Shown in pieces: positions 41,996 to 50,228 of a DNA stretch of 64,000 nucleotides (its first letter is position 1; each line of letters opens with the position of its first letter). Source of the stretch: Oxalobacteraceae sp. CFBP 8761 (GTDB lineage: Bacteria > Pseudomonadota > Gammaproteobacteria > Burkholderiales > Burkholderiaceae_D); NCBI GenBank assembly GCA_014841595.1, contig JACYUE010000001.1, positions 1,600,996-1,664,995 of the forward strand, read 5' to 3'. A program made the translations under genes and the position numbers. Under the pieces are notes generated by a model. It was not told the origin of the DNA. It was given only the letters and a program-made list of their open reading frames with translations, and searched no databases.

Positions 41996-42963
41996 GGTGG
42001 TAGTACCTCATGGTGGTATTGCTTTCCGCCTACCGTGGTGGCGGCGGAAACATGGATGGGGCTTGCGCTGCCGCGTGCTGCACGCTTGGCGGCATACATC
42101 GCGGCGTCGGCATGGGCAATCAGTTGCGCCGGCGTGGTGCCATCACGTGGATACACGGCGACGCCGATACTGGCTGACAGGCAGATTGCCTTGCCATCGA
42201 TGACGATCGGCGCGCGGGCGGCAACGGCCACGCGGGCGAGCAGGGCGGCCAGCAGCGCGTCGTCGTGCATGCCGGGCAGTGCGGCGACGAACTCGTCGCC
42301 GCCAAAGCGCGCCAGTGTGTCGGACCCGCGCAGTGCAGCGCGCAGGTTCTGGGCGATGCTGGCCAGCAGGCGGTCGCCGGCCGGATGGCCCATGCTGTCA
42401 TTGACCTGCTTGAAACCATCCAGGTCGATGAAGGCGAGCGCCACGCTGGACGAGGCTTCACGCGCGCATGCCAGCAGCTGCTCCAGCCGCTCACCGAGCA
42501 GGACGCGGTTGGGCAGGCCGGTCAGCGCGTCGTAGTTGGCGCGTTCTTCGAGACGGCGGCGCTGCAGGCTGGCGCTGGTGACATCGGCGAACATGGCGAT
42601 GTAGTGGTGCGGCGTGCCGTCGGCGCCCGGGACCGCAACGATTGTCAGGCGCTCGGCAAACAGGGTGCCATCCTTGCGCCGGTTCCAGGCTTCGCCCTGC
42701 CAGTAGCCCTGACTGGTGATCGCTTGCCACATGCGGGCATAGAATGCCTGGTCTTGCACGCCCGACTTGAGGATGCGCGGATTCTTGCCGCACACGTCGT
42801 CTTCGGTATACCCGGTGATGGTGCAAAATGCGCGGTTGACGGCGAGGATCGTGCCATCCAGGGCCGTGATCATGATGGCGTCGCGGCTGTGATGGAACAC
42901 GGATGCCGCCAATTCCCCGGCAGTGCTGGCGCAAGCTGGCTGGATGGCTGGCGTGGATGTCAT
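41992..42963 (-). CDS. PAS-GGDEF diguanylate cyclase
   Basis: 323 residues from ATG 42963; a TTG at 43029 would add 22 residues but lacks a ribosome-binding site. A PAS domain spans about residues 15-130 (SRDAIMITALDGTILAVN, GYTEDDVCGKNPRILKSG), followed by a GGDEF domain with NYDALTGLPNR, FIDLDGFKQVNDS and the catalytic RFGGDEFVAAL. The inhibitory RxxD site (RGSD) is present five residues before GGDEF, so an active, feedback-controlled c-di-GMP synthase is expected. It is cytoplasmic and forms an operon with the FNR gene. Confidence 0.92.
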   Translation of the reverse strand: MTSTPAIQPACASTAGELAASVFHHSRDAIMITALDGTILAVNRAFCTITGYTEDDVCGKNPRILKSGVQDQAFYARMWQAITSQGYWQGEAWNRRKDGTLFAERLTIVAVPGADGTPHHYIAMFADVTSASLQRRRLEERANYDALTGLPNRVLLGERLEQLLACAREASSSVALAFIDLDGFKQVNDSMGHPAGDRLLASIAQNLRAALRGSDTLARFGGDEFVAALPGMHDDALLAALLARVAVAARAPIVIDGKAICLSASIGVAVYPRDGTTPAQLIAHADAAMYAAKRAARGSASPIHVSAATTVGGKQYHHEVLPP

Positions 42964-43061
42964 GACGTTCCGGCTTGGTGTGCTGAATGTATTGACAATA
43001 GGCCCATCGCCGGGCCGCGTCGAGATCAAGGTGTTGAAGAGGTTACATATTTTATTGATTT

Positions 43062-43075
43062 TTGATTTGCATCAA
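43062..43075 (-). promoter_or_regulatory. Consensus FNR box upstream of the GGDEF-fnr operon
   Basis: TTGATTTGCATCAA, a perfect match to TTGAT-N4-ATCAA. Centre 105 bp before the GGDEF ATG. It implies autoregulation of fnr. Confidence 0.75.
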
Positions 43076-43106
43076 AAAAATACCGACTGGTTGTTGACAT
43101 AAATCT

Positions 43107-45605
43107 TCACGTGCAGCGAACTGGCCAGTATTCATGTCGCCGCATCAGCAGCGCCGGCAGCAGCGCGCCTGCGAAACCAATGACGGCCGCGCCGGCGACC
43201 AGTAACGGCGCCAGCGCCGCAAACTGGAATACCGCCGCCAGCCACGGCACGTACAGCGCAAGGGCCAGCAGGCCCAGGGCTGCCGCCACGACCAGCCAGA
43301 GAATCCGGTTGGGCTGGCGCAGTGAACCAAACAGGGTCGCGCCAGCCGCGCGGTTGACCAGGATCAGCGACAGGTTGGCAAATACCAGCGTGGTAAAGCC
43401 AAAAGCGCGTGCCTGCGCCGGCGCCAGTGCGCCCAGTGCCCAGCCATACGCCAGGGCCACCCCCAGCAGCGGACCGAGGCCCATCGCCAGCGTGCGGGCC
43501 AGGGCGGCAGGTGTGAACAGCGGCGCCTGCGCATCGCGGGGCGGGCGCAGCATCGCACCGGGCGCCGCCGGCTCGTTTTCGAACACCAGCGTGCAGGCGG
43601 GATCGATGATCAATTCCATGAACACGATGTGCATTGGAAACAGCAACGGCGGCCAGCCGGCGAGGATCGGCAGGATGGCCATGCCGGCGATCGGTGCGTG
43701 CATCGAAATGACATAGCGGATCGACTTGCGCAGGTTGTCGTGGATCCGGCGGCCGGCGCCGATGGCATCGACGATCGACGCGAAGCGGTCGTCCAGCAGC
43801 ACCAGCGCCGCTGCCTCGCGCGCCACGTCGGTACCGCGCCCGCCCATGGCGATGCCCACGTGGGCGGCCTTGAGTGCCGGTGCGTCATTGACCCCGTCCC
43901 CCGTCATGCCGACCGTGGCGCCGTTCCGTGCGAACGCCTGGACCAGGCGCAGTTTCTGCGTCGGAGCAATGCGCGCGCAAATACTGAGAGCGCCGATGCG
44001 CGCATCCAGCGCAGCATCGCCCAGCGCATCGAGCGCCGCGCCGGTGAGGACCGGCGTGTCGGCCAGCCTAGCCTGCCGCGCGATGGCGCGCGCCGTGTCC
44101 GGATGGTCGCCCGTGATCATCACCACGCGGATGCCGGCCCCGGCGCAGCGGGCGACGCAAGCGGGGATCTCGGTCCGCAGCGGGTCGGCCAGGGCCAGCA
44201 GGCCGGTTGGCGTGAATGGGATATCGGCAGCGCGGGCGGGCCAGCTGGCGCCGGGCAGGGTGGCCTGCGCCACCGCCAGCATGCGCAGGCCATCCTGCGC
44301 CATGGACGACGCCGCAGCCAGCAGCCCGGCGCTGGCCCCGGTATCGGCATCGGCATCAGGATTGCACCACCCCAGCACGGTTTCGGGCGCGCCCTTGGCT
44401 GCAGCGATCAGGACCCCATCGGGGCGCCGCCACACCTGCACCAGTGCCCGTTGCTGCGCACTCACACCGTATTCGTGCACCAGCGACCAGTCCGGGTGCT
44501 GCTGCGCCGGCGGCAGGTTCGCCGCGCCAAGTCGCTGGACGGCCCGGTCGATCGGGTCGGGGCCCGTCGCAGTGCTGGCCAGCACGGCTGTTTCAAGCAG
44601 CGGCGCCAGCGCGGCCGGCAGGGATTCCTCCAGCACCGGATGGCGCGCGCCGTGCGCATACAGCGCCACCACGTCCATCCGGTTGGCCGTCAGCGTGCCG
44701 GTCTTGTCGACGCACAGGACCGAGATGGCGCCCAGCGTTTCGATCGCGGGCAGGCGCCGCACCAGCACCTGCTGCCGCGACAGGCGCCAGGCGCCAATCG
44801 CGGGGAACACGGTCATCACGATCGCGAGTTCTTCGGGCAGCATCGACATGGCCAGCGCGATGCCTGCCAGTACGGCCTGCAGCCAGTCGCCGCGCATGAG
44901 GCCATAAACCAGCACCAGAACGACGCTGAACGCCATGCCCAGCACGGCAAAGGTGCGCGCCAGCGCGGCGCTCTGGCGCTGCAGCGGGGACGGCGCGGGC
45001 CGCAGCGACTGCAGTGATGCGGCAATCCGGCCCAGCTGGCTGCGCCCGCCGGTGGCGGCCACGCGGGCGATCGCGTGGCCCTGCAGCACCAGGGACCCGG
45101 CATACAGCATGGCCGTTGCGTCCTTATCGACCGGCATGGATTCGCCCGTCAGCAGCGATTCGTCAGCCTGCAGTCCGGTGCTGCTGAGCACGTGGGCATC
45201 GGCCGGCACGCGGTCGCCTTCGTGGACGGCGACGAGATCGCCGGCCACGATCCCGGCGCTGTCGATGACGTGCCAGCACCCATCGCGCAGGACGTGTGCG
45301 CGCGGACTGGCCAGGTCGCGCAGTGCGGCCAGGGCGCGCTCGGTCTTGCCTTCCTGGTACAGGCCCAGGCCGAGGCTGACGGCGACCATCAGGCACAGCA
45401 GCAGCCCTTCGTCGAGCTGGCCCAGTGCCAGGTACAGCAGAGCCGCGCCCACGAGCAGCAGGAACATCGGCTCGCGGGCGCTGTCGGCGACGATGCGGCG
45501 CCAGGTGCGGCGCTCGGTCTCGGCCAGCGTGTTCGGCCCGTCCATGGCGATGCGGTGCGCGGCCTCGGCGGCGCTCAAGCCATCGACCGTCGGTTCGGCG
45601 GCCAT
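43107..45605 (-). CDS. Cation-transporting P-type ATPase (P2-like)
   Basis: 832 residues. An N-terminal cation-ATPase domain (GLSAAEAAHRIAMDGPNTLAE) is followed by the actuator motif TGES, a TM4 ion-site motif PEEL, phosphorylation site DKTGTLT (Asp300), KGAPE and the hinge TGDGVNDAPALKAA. About ten membrane helices are visible and the C-terminal six-helix bundle is complete. No heavy-metal-binding domain is present, which argues for a Ca, Mg, Na or K type substrate, but which ion cannot be read. The ATG shares one base with the upstream usp stop, so the two genes are coupled. Confidence 0.9.
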   Translation of the reverse strand: MAAEPTVDGLSAAEAAHRIAMDGPNTLAETERRTWRRIVADSAREPMFLLLVGAALLYLALGQLDEGLLLCLMVAVSLGLGLYQEGKTERALAALRDLASPRAHVLRDGCWHVIDSAGIVAGDLVAVHEGDRVPADAHVLSSTGLQADESLLTGESMPVDKDATAMLYAGSLVLQGHAIARVAATGGRSQLGRIAASLQSLRPAPSPLQRQSAALARTFAVLGMAFSVVLVLVYGLMRGDWLQAVLAGIALAMSMLPEELAIVMTVFPAIGAWRLSRQQVLVRRLPAIETLGAISVLCVDKTGTLTANRMDVVALYAHGARHPVLEESLPAALAPLLETAVLASTATGPDPIDRAVQRLGAANLPPAQQHPDWSLVHEYGVSAQQRALVQVWRRPDGVLIAAAKGAPETVLGWCNPDADADTGASAGLLAAASSMAQDGLRMLAVAQATLPGASWPARAADIPFTPTGLLALADPLRTEIPACVARCAGAGIRVVMITGDHPDTARAIARQARLADTPVLTGAALDALGDAALDARIGALSICARIAPTQKLRLVQAFARNGATVGMTGDGVNDAPALKAAHVGIAMGGRGTDVAREAAALVLLDDRFASIVDAIGAGRRIHDNLRKSIRYVISMHAPIAGMAILPILAGWPPLLFPMHIVFMELIIDPACTLVFENEPAAPGAMLRPPRDAQAPLFTPAALARTLAMGLGPLLGVALAYGWALGALAPAQARAFGFTTLVFANLSLILVNRAAGATLFGSLRQPNRILWLVVAAALGLLALALYVPWLAAVFQFAALAPLLVAGAAVIGFAGALLPALLMRRHEYWPVRCT

Positions 45606-46420
45606 CAGTGCGCCATCAGCACCGGCACCGTCATGCGGTCCAGCAGCGTTTCCGTGACGCCGCCCAGCACCAGTTCGCGCAGGCGCGGCCGGCCGTAGGC
45701 GCCCATCACGATCAGGTCGGCATCGAGGCAATCCGTGCAGGCCAGCAAGGCGGCGCCGTCGTCGATTGGCGACGGTTCGACGTGCACCTCGCAGCGCACG
45801 CCCTGGCGTGCCAGATACAGCGCGAGATCGGTGCCCGGCTCGCGGCCGGTCGCCTCGAACGGCTGGAACAGGATGATCGCTACCAGGCCGGCATCGCGCA
45901 GCAGCGGCATGGCGCCGGCGACGGCGCGCGTTGCCTGCAGGCTGCCATCCCATGCCAGCATGATGCGCCCGCCGATCGTCTCGTGCCGGCGTACATGGGG
46001 AAGCACCAGCACCGGGCGCGCGCTGCCCTGGACCACCTGCGCCGGCACCGGGCCGGCCAGGTGCGCTGCCGCTGGATCGTCGAGGTCGGTCTGGCTGACG
46101 ACGACGAGGTCGGCGTAACGGCCTTGCAGCGCCAGTCCGCCCGCCGGGTCGTCGTCGGCATAGCGCCGCTCGTGACTGGCCACGCCCGCGGCAGCGGCGA
46201 TGGCGTCGAAGCGTGCCAGTGCGGTGTCGTGATCGCCCCGGCGTTCGTGTTGCTGCGCCAGTAGCATGGTACTGCCGGCCTCGGCATAGCGCGAGATGCC
46301 GGAAAAGGCGCTGCCGACGAGGTGCGCGCCGCAGCGGGCAGCCAGTTGCGCCGCGTACCGTATGCGCGCCTCCGCATGCAGAGAGTGGTCGACGTGAACG
46401 ACGATGGTCTTGTAGCACAT
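45605..46420 (-). CDS. Universal stress protein, two UspA domains
   Basis: 271 residues from ATG 46420 (MCYKTIVVHVD), with GGAGG 6 bp upstream. Both halves are Usp-like; the second begins RIMLAWDGSLQATRAV and ends with the binding motif GAYGRPRLRELVLGGVTETLL. It is similar in layout and end sequence to the Usp at 39131, suggesting an older duplication. First gene of the usp-ATPase unit, behind an FNR-like box at 46518. Confidence 0.9.
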   Translation of the reverse strand: MCYKTIVVHVDHSLHAEARIRYAAQLAARCGAHLVGSAFSGISRYAEAGSTMLLAQQHERRGDHDTALARFDAIAAAAGVASHERRYADDDPAGGLALQGRYADLVVVSQTDLDDPAAAHLAGPVPAQVVQGSARPVLVLPHVRRHETIGGRIMLAWDGSLQATRAVAGAMPLLRDAGLVAIILFQPFEATGREPGTDLALYLARQGVRCEVHVEPSPIDDGAALLACTDCLDADLIVMGAYGRPRLRELVLGGVTETLLDRMTVPVLMAH

Positions 46421-46517
46421 GATGCACCTCCGGATGGCCGTGACAGCCAGCGTACGGCGCGTCGTGGCGGTCAGTCCAGCGCGACGTTTGCGCTTGGTGC
46501 AACCGGTTTCACCGAAT

Positions 46518-46531
46518 TTGACCTGCATCAA
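46518..46531 (-). promoter_or_regulatory. FNR-like box upstream of usp-P-type ATPase operon
   Basis: TTGACCTGCATCAA, one change from consensus (T to C). Centre 104 bp before the usp ATG. It lies in the shared 272-bp region with hsp20. Confidence 0.65.
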
Positions 46532-46588
46532 ACTTGCCGGGCGAGACACGGCGAAGAACGTTCGTCAGGCTTCGCGTCGCCGCGATTT

Positions 46589-46602
46589 TTGATGCATGTC
46601 AT
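46589..46602 (+). promoter_or_regulatory. FNR-like box upstream of hsp20-usp-phaC operon
   Basis: TTGATGCATGTCAT: perfect left half, three of five in the right half. Centre 97 bp before the hsp20 ATG at 46693, with TAGGAT at 46626-46631 as a possible -10 about 33 bp downstream of the centre. Confidence 0.5.
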
Positions 46603-46692
46603 ATCGGTGTTTGCGCCAGCACGACTAGGATCAATTCGATGCCCGACTACCCGTTGACGGCAGGCGCAGAGACCATCTTCCGGAGAATGACC

Positions 46693-47106
46693 ATGTCCCA
46701 TTCCATGACCCGTTTCGATCCCGTCGCACGCATGCTGCGTGCCGATCCGTTCCGCACCTTCGATGACTTCTTTGCCGACCTGGCGCCGCGCATGCGCATC
46801 GACGTCACCGAAAATGGCGACGGCTACCGCGTCAAGGCCGACCTGCCGGGGGTGAAGAAAGAAGACATCAAGGTCAATATCGACGGCAATCAGGTGTCGA
46901 TCAGTGCCGACACGTCATCGCAGAGCGCGCACGAAGGCGCCACCACCATCTGCGCCGAACGTGCCTGGGGCCAGTTCTACCGCAGCTTCACACTGCCGCA
47001 AGCGGTCGATGATGCTGCGGCCCGGGCCGAATTCAAGGATGGCGTCCTGCAGCTGGAACTGCCCAAGAAGGCAGGCGGCAGCGGCACGCCGCTGGCGATC
47101 GCGTGA
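46693..47106 (+). CDS. Small heat-shock protein (Hsp20/alpha-crystallin)
   Basis: 137 residues from ATG 46693, which has CGGAGAATGACC as a leader; an ATG 6 bp earlier is too close to the GGAG. The alpha-crystallin domain spans about residues 30-125: RIDVTENGDGYRVKADLPGVKKEDIKV (landmark), VSISAD and the end motif FKDGVLQLELPK. ATP-independent holdase; related proteins bind polyhydroxyalkanoate granules, which fits phaC two genes downstream. Its stop overlaps the next start (GTGA). Confidence 0.9.
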   Translation: MSHSMTRFDPVARMLRADPFRTFDDFFADLAPRMRIDVTENGDGYRVKADLPGVKKEDIKVNIDGNQVSISADTSSQSAHEGATTICAERAWGQFYRSFTLPQAVDDAAARAEFKDGVLQLELPKKAGGSGTPLAIA

Positions 47107-47558
47107 CCCCGGACGCCCTGCACGTGCCGGCCTTGCCTGCGCAAGCGGCGCCTGAACACCAGCCCATGTTCCGGCGCATCCTGTTGCCGGTCGATGGCTC
47201 ATTGTCGATGACGCCCCTGGCGCGCACCTGCCTGGCGTATGCCGCCGGCACTGGTGCGGCTGTGGTCGCCGTGCATGTCGTGACGGACGCCGATGCTGCT
47301 GGCGCCGGCCGCATCCACGCCAGCCGCATCTTGCAGAACGTGGCCGAGACGGCGCACACGCTGGGCGTGCCGTGCGAGTGCCAGGTCTTGACCGGCGCCG
47401 AACCGTGGCGTGAAATCGTGCGCGCCGCGCTTGACCATCACGCTGACCTGATCTGCATGAGCTCGCATGGCCGCCACGGCGCCAGCGAGCACATTCTGGC
47501 AAGCCAGACGGCGCGGGTCATCGAGCACGCGCATCTGCCTGTTCTACTGTTTCGCTGA
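47103..47558 (+). CDS. Universal stress protein, single UspA domain
   Basis: 151 residues from GTG 47103, overlapping the hsp20 stop; ATG 47166 (MFRRILLPVDGS) would give a 130-residue protein closer to the family start and is equally possible. Usp features: ILLPVDGSLSMTPLA, CQVLTGAEPWREIV and the ATP-binding MSSHGRHGASEHILASQTARVI. Middle gene of the hsp20-usp-phaC unit, 9 bp before phaC. Confidence 0.88.
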   Translation: MTPDALHVPALPAQAAPEHQPMFRRILLPVDGSLSMTPLARTCLAYAAGTGAAVVAVHVVTDADAAGAGRIHASRILQNVAETAHTLGVPCECQVLTGAEPWREIVRAALDHHADLICMSSHGRHGASEHILASQTARVIEHAHLPVLLFR

Positions 47559-47567
47559 GAGGAGGGT

Positions 47568-49337
47568 ATGCTCATTTCGGATCTCCCATCCCAGTCTGCT
47601 ACCGGAGCCGCGGCCCCTGGCGAGACGCCGGTGCGCGAGCTCGACCGTGCACTGTATGCGCAGCTGGCCTGGTGGACACAGGGCCTGTCCCCGGCCTCGC
47701 TGGCGGCGGCGGCCACGGACTGGCTGGTGCACCTGGCCGGCTCCCCTGACAAGCAGCGTGAACTGGTGATCAAGGCGCAGCGCAAACTGCTGCGTCTGGC
47801 TACAAGCGCCGCTGCGAGAGCCGATCAGAATGGCGCGCCCTGCATCGCCCCGCTGCCGCAGGACCGCCGCTTCGCCGCGCCCGAATGGCAGGCGTGGCCG
47901 TTCAACCTGATCCACCAGGCGTTCCTGTTCGAGCAGCAGTGGTGGTACAACGCCACCACCGGCGTGCCCAGGGTGACGCGGCATCACGAGCAGGTATGGA
48001 CCTTTGCCGTGCGCCAGGCGCTGGACATGTTTTCGCCATCCAATTTCCTGCTGACGAATCCGGTCGTGCTCAAAGAAACCTGGCGTTCCGGTGGCATGAA
48101 TCTGGTCATGGGTTGGCACAATGCGATCGAGGATGCGAGCGGTGCTGCAGCGACGGCGCCAACGGGGTTCGAGCCCGGCCGGGGCGTAGCCCTGACACCG
48201 GGCAAGGTGGTGTACCGCAACCGCCTTATCGAGTTGATCCAGTATGAGCCGGCGACCGCCACCGTGTGCGCCGAGCCGGTCCTGATGGTGCCGCCATGGA
48301 TCATGAAATACTACATTCTCGACCTGTCCCCGGCCAATTCCCTGGTGCGCTACCTGGTCGGCCAGGGCCACACCGTCTTCATGATTTCCTGGAAAAACCC
48401 GGACGCGGCCGATCGCGATCTGGGGATGGACGATTATCTGAACCTGGGGGTGATGGCGGCCATTGACCAGGTCGCCGCGCGGCGCCCCGGGTACGCCATC
48501 CAGGCGCTCGGCTACTGCTTGGGCGGCACGCTGCTGGCGATTGCCGCAGCCGCGATGGCGCGCGACGGCGACGAGCGCCTGGCCAGCCTGACGCTGCTGG
48601 CGGCGCAGGTCGACTTCACCGAGCCGGGCGAACTGGGCCTGTTCATCGACGAAAGCCAGCTGAACTTCCTCGACAACGTCATGGCCGGCAAAGGCTATCT
48701 CGATGGCACGCAGATGGAAGGCGCGTTTGCGCTGCTCAATTCGAAGGACATGGTCTGGTCGCGCATGGTGCAGAATTACCTGCTGGGGAAGGGCCGGCGC
48801 GTCACAAGCGACCTGGCGGCCTGGAATGCCGATGCCACCCGGATGCCGTACCGCCAGCAAAGCGAATACCTGCGCAGCCTGTATCTCGACAACGATCTGG
48901 CGCAGGGTCGCTACCGCGTGGGCGACAGGCCGGTCGCGCTGTCCGACCTGCACTTGCCCATGTTCGTGCTCGGCACCCGGCGCGACACGGTCGCGCCGTG
49001 GCTGTCGGTCTACAAGCTGCACCTGCTGGCCGATGCTGAACTCACGTTCTGCCTGACGGGCGGCGGGCACAATGCCGGCGTCGTCAACCCGCCGCTGGCA
49101 AGCGGCGGGCACGGCTACCAGATCGCCACGCGCGCTCGCGATGGCCGCTATCTCGATCCCGACGCCTGGTGCGCCGCGGCGCCGCAGCAATCCGGCTCGT
49201 GGTGGCCGGCCTGGGAACACTGGCTGCGCAGTCATGCCACTGCGCAGATCGCCTCTAATTCTGTTGTGCCGGCCGATCCTGCCGGACCGGACACGGTGTT
49301 CGACGCTGCACCAGGCAGTTACGTGCTGGTGCGATAA
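47568..49337 (+). CDS. phaC: Class I poly(3-hydroxyalkanoate) synthase
   Basis: 589 residues, class I length. Polymerises hydroxyacyl-CoA into storage polymer granules. The catalytic triad reads Cys317 (lipase-like box GYCLGG), Asp473 (RRDTVAPW) and His501 (GGGHNAGV). Conserved NPDAADRDLGMDDY and SWWPAW segments are present. GAGAGGAGG precedes the ATG. No phaA, phaB, phaP or phaR lies nearby, so this copy is expressed with stress genes, probably as a second, low-oxygen synthase. Confidence 0.95.
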   Translation: MLISDLPSQSATGAAAPGETPVRELDRALYAQLAWWTQGLSPASLAAAATDWLVHLAGSPDKQRELVIKAQRKLLRLATSAAARADQNGAPCIAPLPQDRRFAAPEWQAWPFNLIHQAFLFEQQWWYNATTGVPRVTRHHEQVWTFAVRQALDMFSPSNFLLTNPVVLKETWRSGGMNLVMGWHNAIEDASGAAATAPTGFEPGRGVALTPGKVVYRNRLIELIQYEPATATVCAEPVLMVPPWIMKYYILDLSPANSLVRYLVGQGHTVFMISWKNPDAADRDLGMDDYLNLGVMAAIDQVAARRPGYAIQALGYCLGGTLLAIAAAAMARDGDERLASLTLLAAQVDFTEPGELGLFIDESQLNFLDNVMAGKGYLDGTQMEGAFALLNSKDMVWSRMVQNYLLGKGRRVTSDLAAWNADATRMPYRQQSEYLRSLYLDNDLAQGRYRVGDRPVALSDLHLPMFVLGTRRDTVAPWLSVYKLHLLADAELTFCLTGGGHNAGVVNPPLASGGHGYQIATRARDGRYLDPDAWCAAAPQQSGSWWPAWEHWLRSHATAQIASNSVVPADPAGPDTVFDAAPGSYVLVR

Positions 49338-49384
49338 ACGCGCAGCCGGTGCATCCCATCGACGGAGCACGGTGACGGCAGTAT

Positions 49385-49398
49385 TTGACGTGCATCAT
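49385..49398 (+). promoter_or_regulatory. FNR-like box upstream of the SYLF gene
   Basis: TTGACGTGCATCAT, two changes from consensus. Centre 89 bp before the ATG at 49481. Confidence 0.5.
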
Positions 49399-49480
49399 TC
49401 AAATTCGTCATCGCTCTCTCCACACTGGATCTTGCGCCCGGTACCTATCCTGGCGTCCATTCATCCATCAGGGAGTCCCC

Positions 49481-50206
49481 ATGAATACCAAGCAAAAGCG
49501 CCGCATGAACACGATCTTCTATGCATTGCTGGCGCATGCCGTCGTCGTCCATGGCGCCGCAGCACAGACGCCGGTGGACACCACGTCGTCGTCCGCAAAA
49601 CAGGAAGCGATCGCCAGCGAACACGTGCGCGACGCGGTTGCCGTGGTGCGCAAGCTTGACGCCGTCGAGCGCATGCAGGGCGTCTTGACAAGCGCCAAGG
49701 GCATCTTCATCGTGCCAAATTACCGGCGTGCGGCCGTGGGCGTGGGCGCGGCCGGCGGCACCGGCATCCTGCTGGTGCGGCGTGCCAGTGGCGGCTGGAG
49801 CGACCCCGTCTTTTACAACACGGGCGGGCTCAGTGTGGGCCTCCAGGCGGGCGTCGAGGGCGGTAACCTGGTGCTGGTGCTGAACAACGACAAGGCGGTC
49901 AATGCCTTCCTCAAGAAAAACAATTTCTCGGTCAATGCGAAAGCCGGCCTGACGGTGGTCAGGTGGAACAAGATGGTGCAGGGCACCGCTGGCGCTGGCG
50001 ACGTCGTGGCCTGGAGCGATACCCAGGGCTTGTTCGGCGATGTCGCGACGGTGCAAGTCAATGACATCCGCTTCAACCAGAACGTGACGAACGCGTATTA
50101 CGAGCGCACGCTGTCGGCGACCGATGTCATCAAGGGGACGACCAACAATCCACAGGCCGCGCCACTGGTCGATGCCCTCGTTGCGGCCGCGGAGCCTGCC
50201 AAGTGA
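49481..50206 (+). CDS. SYLF/Ysc84-domain lipid-binding protein, exported
   Basis: 241 residues from ATG 49481 (GGGAG upstream). A signal peptide ends near HGAAAQ (residue ~27). The Ysc84/SYLF domain follows: MQGVLTSAKGIFIVPNYRRAAVGVGAAGGTGILL (landmark), SDPVFYNTGGLSVGLQAGVEG and VLVLNNDKAVNAF. Such domains bind phosphoinositides in yeast; bacterial members are periplasmic and uncharacterised. Single gene with its own FNR-like box. Confidence 0.85.
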   Translation: MNTKQKRRMNTIFYALLAHAVVVHGAAAQTPVDTTSSSAKQEAIASEHVRDAVAVVRKLDAVERMQGVLTSAKGIFIVPNYRRAAVGVGAAGGTGILLVRRASGGWSDPVFYNTGGLSVGLQAGVEGGNLVLVLNNDKAVNAFLKKNNFSVNAKAGLTVVRWNKMVQGTAGAGDVVAWSDTQGLFGDVATVQVNDIRFNQNVTNAYYERTLSATDVIKGTTNNPQAAPLVDALVAAAEPAK

Positions 50207-50228
50207 CGGTAGCGTCCCAGCGGCCCGT

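Noticed and set aside
43094..43107. TTGACATAAATCTT as another FNR box
   Set aside because: The right half matches poorly and it lies at the 3' end of the ATPase gene; the perfect box at 43062 explains the region.
43629..45017. 462-codon plus-strand frame inside the P-type ATPase
   Set aside because: Antisense of a gene with all ATPase motifs; composition is His/Arg/Gln-rich noise.
45606..46502. N-terminal extension of the P-type ATPase to 1131 residues
   Set aside because: The extra 298 residues are an alternative frame of the Usp gene; ATG 45605 overlaps the usp stop and begins with the cation-ATPase N domain.
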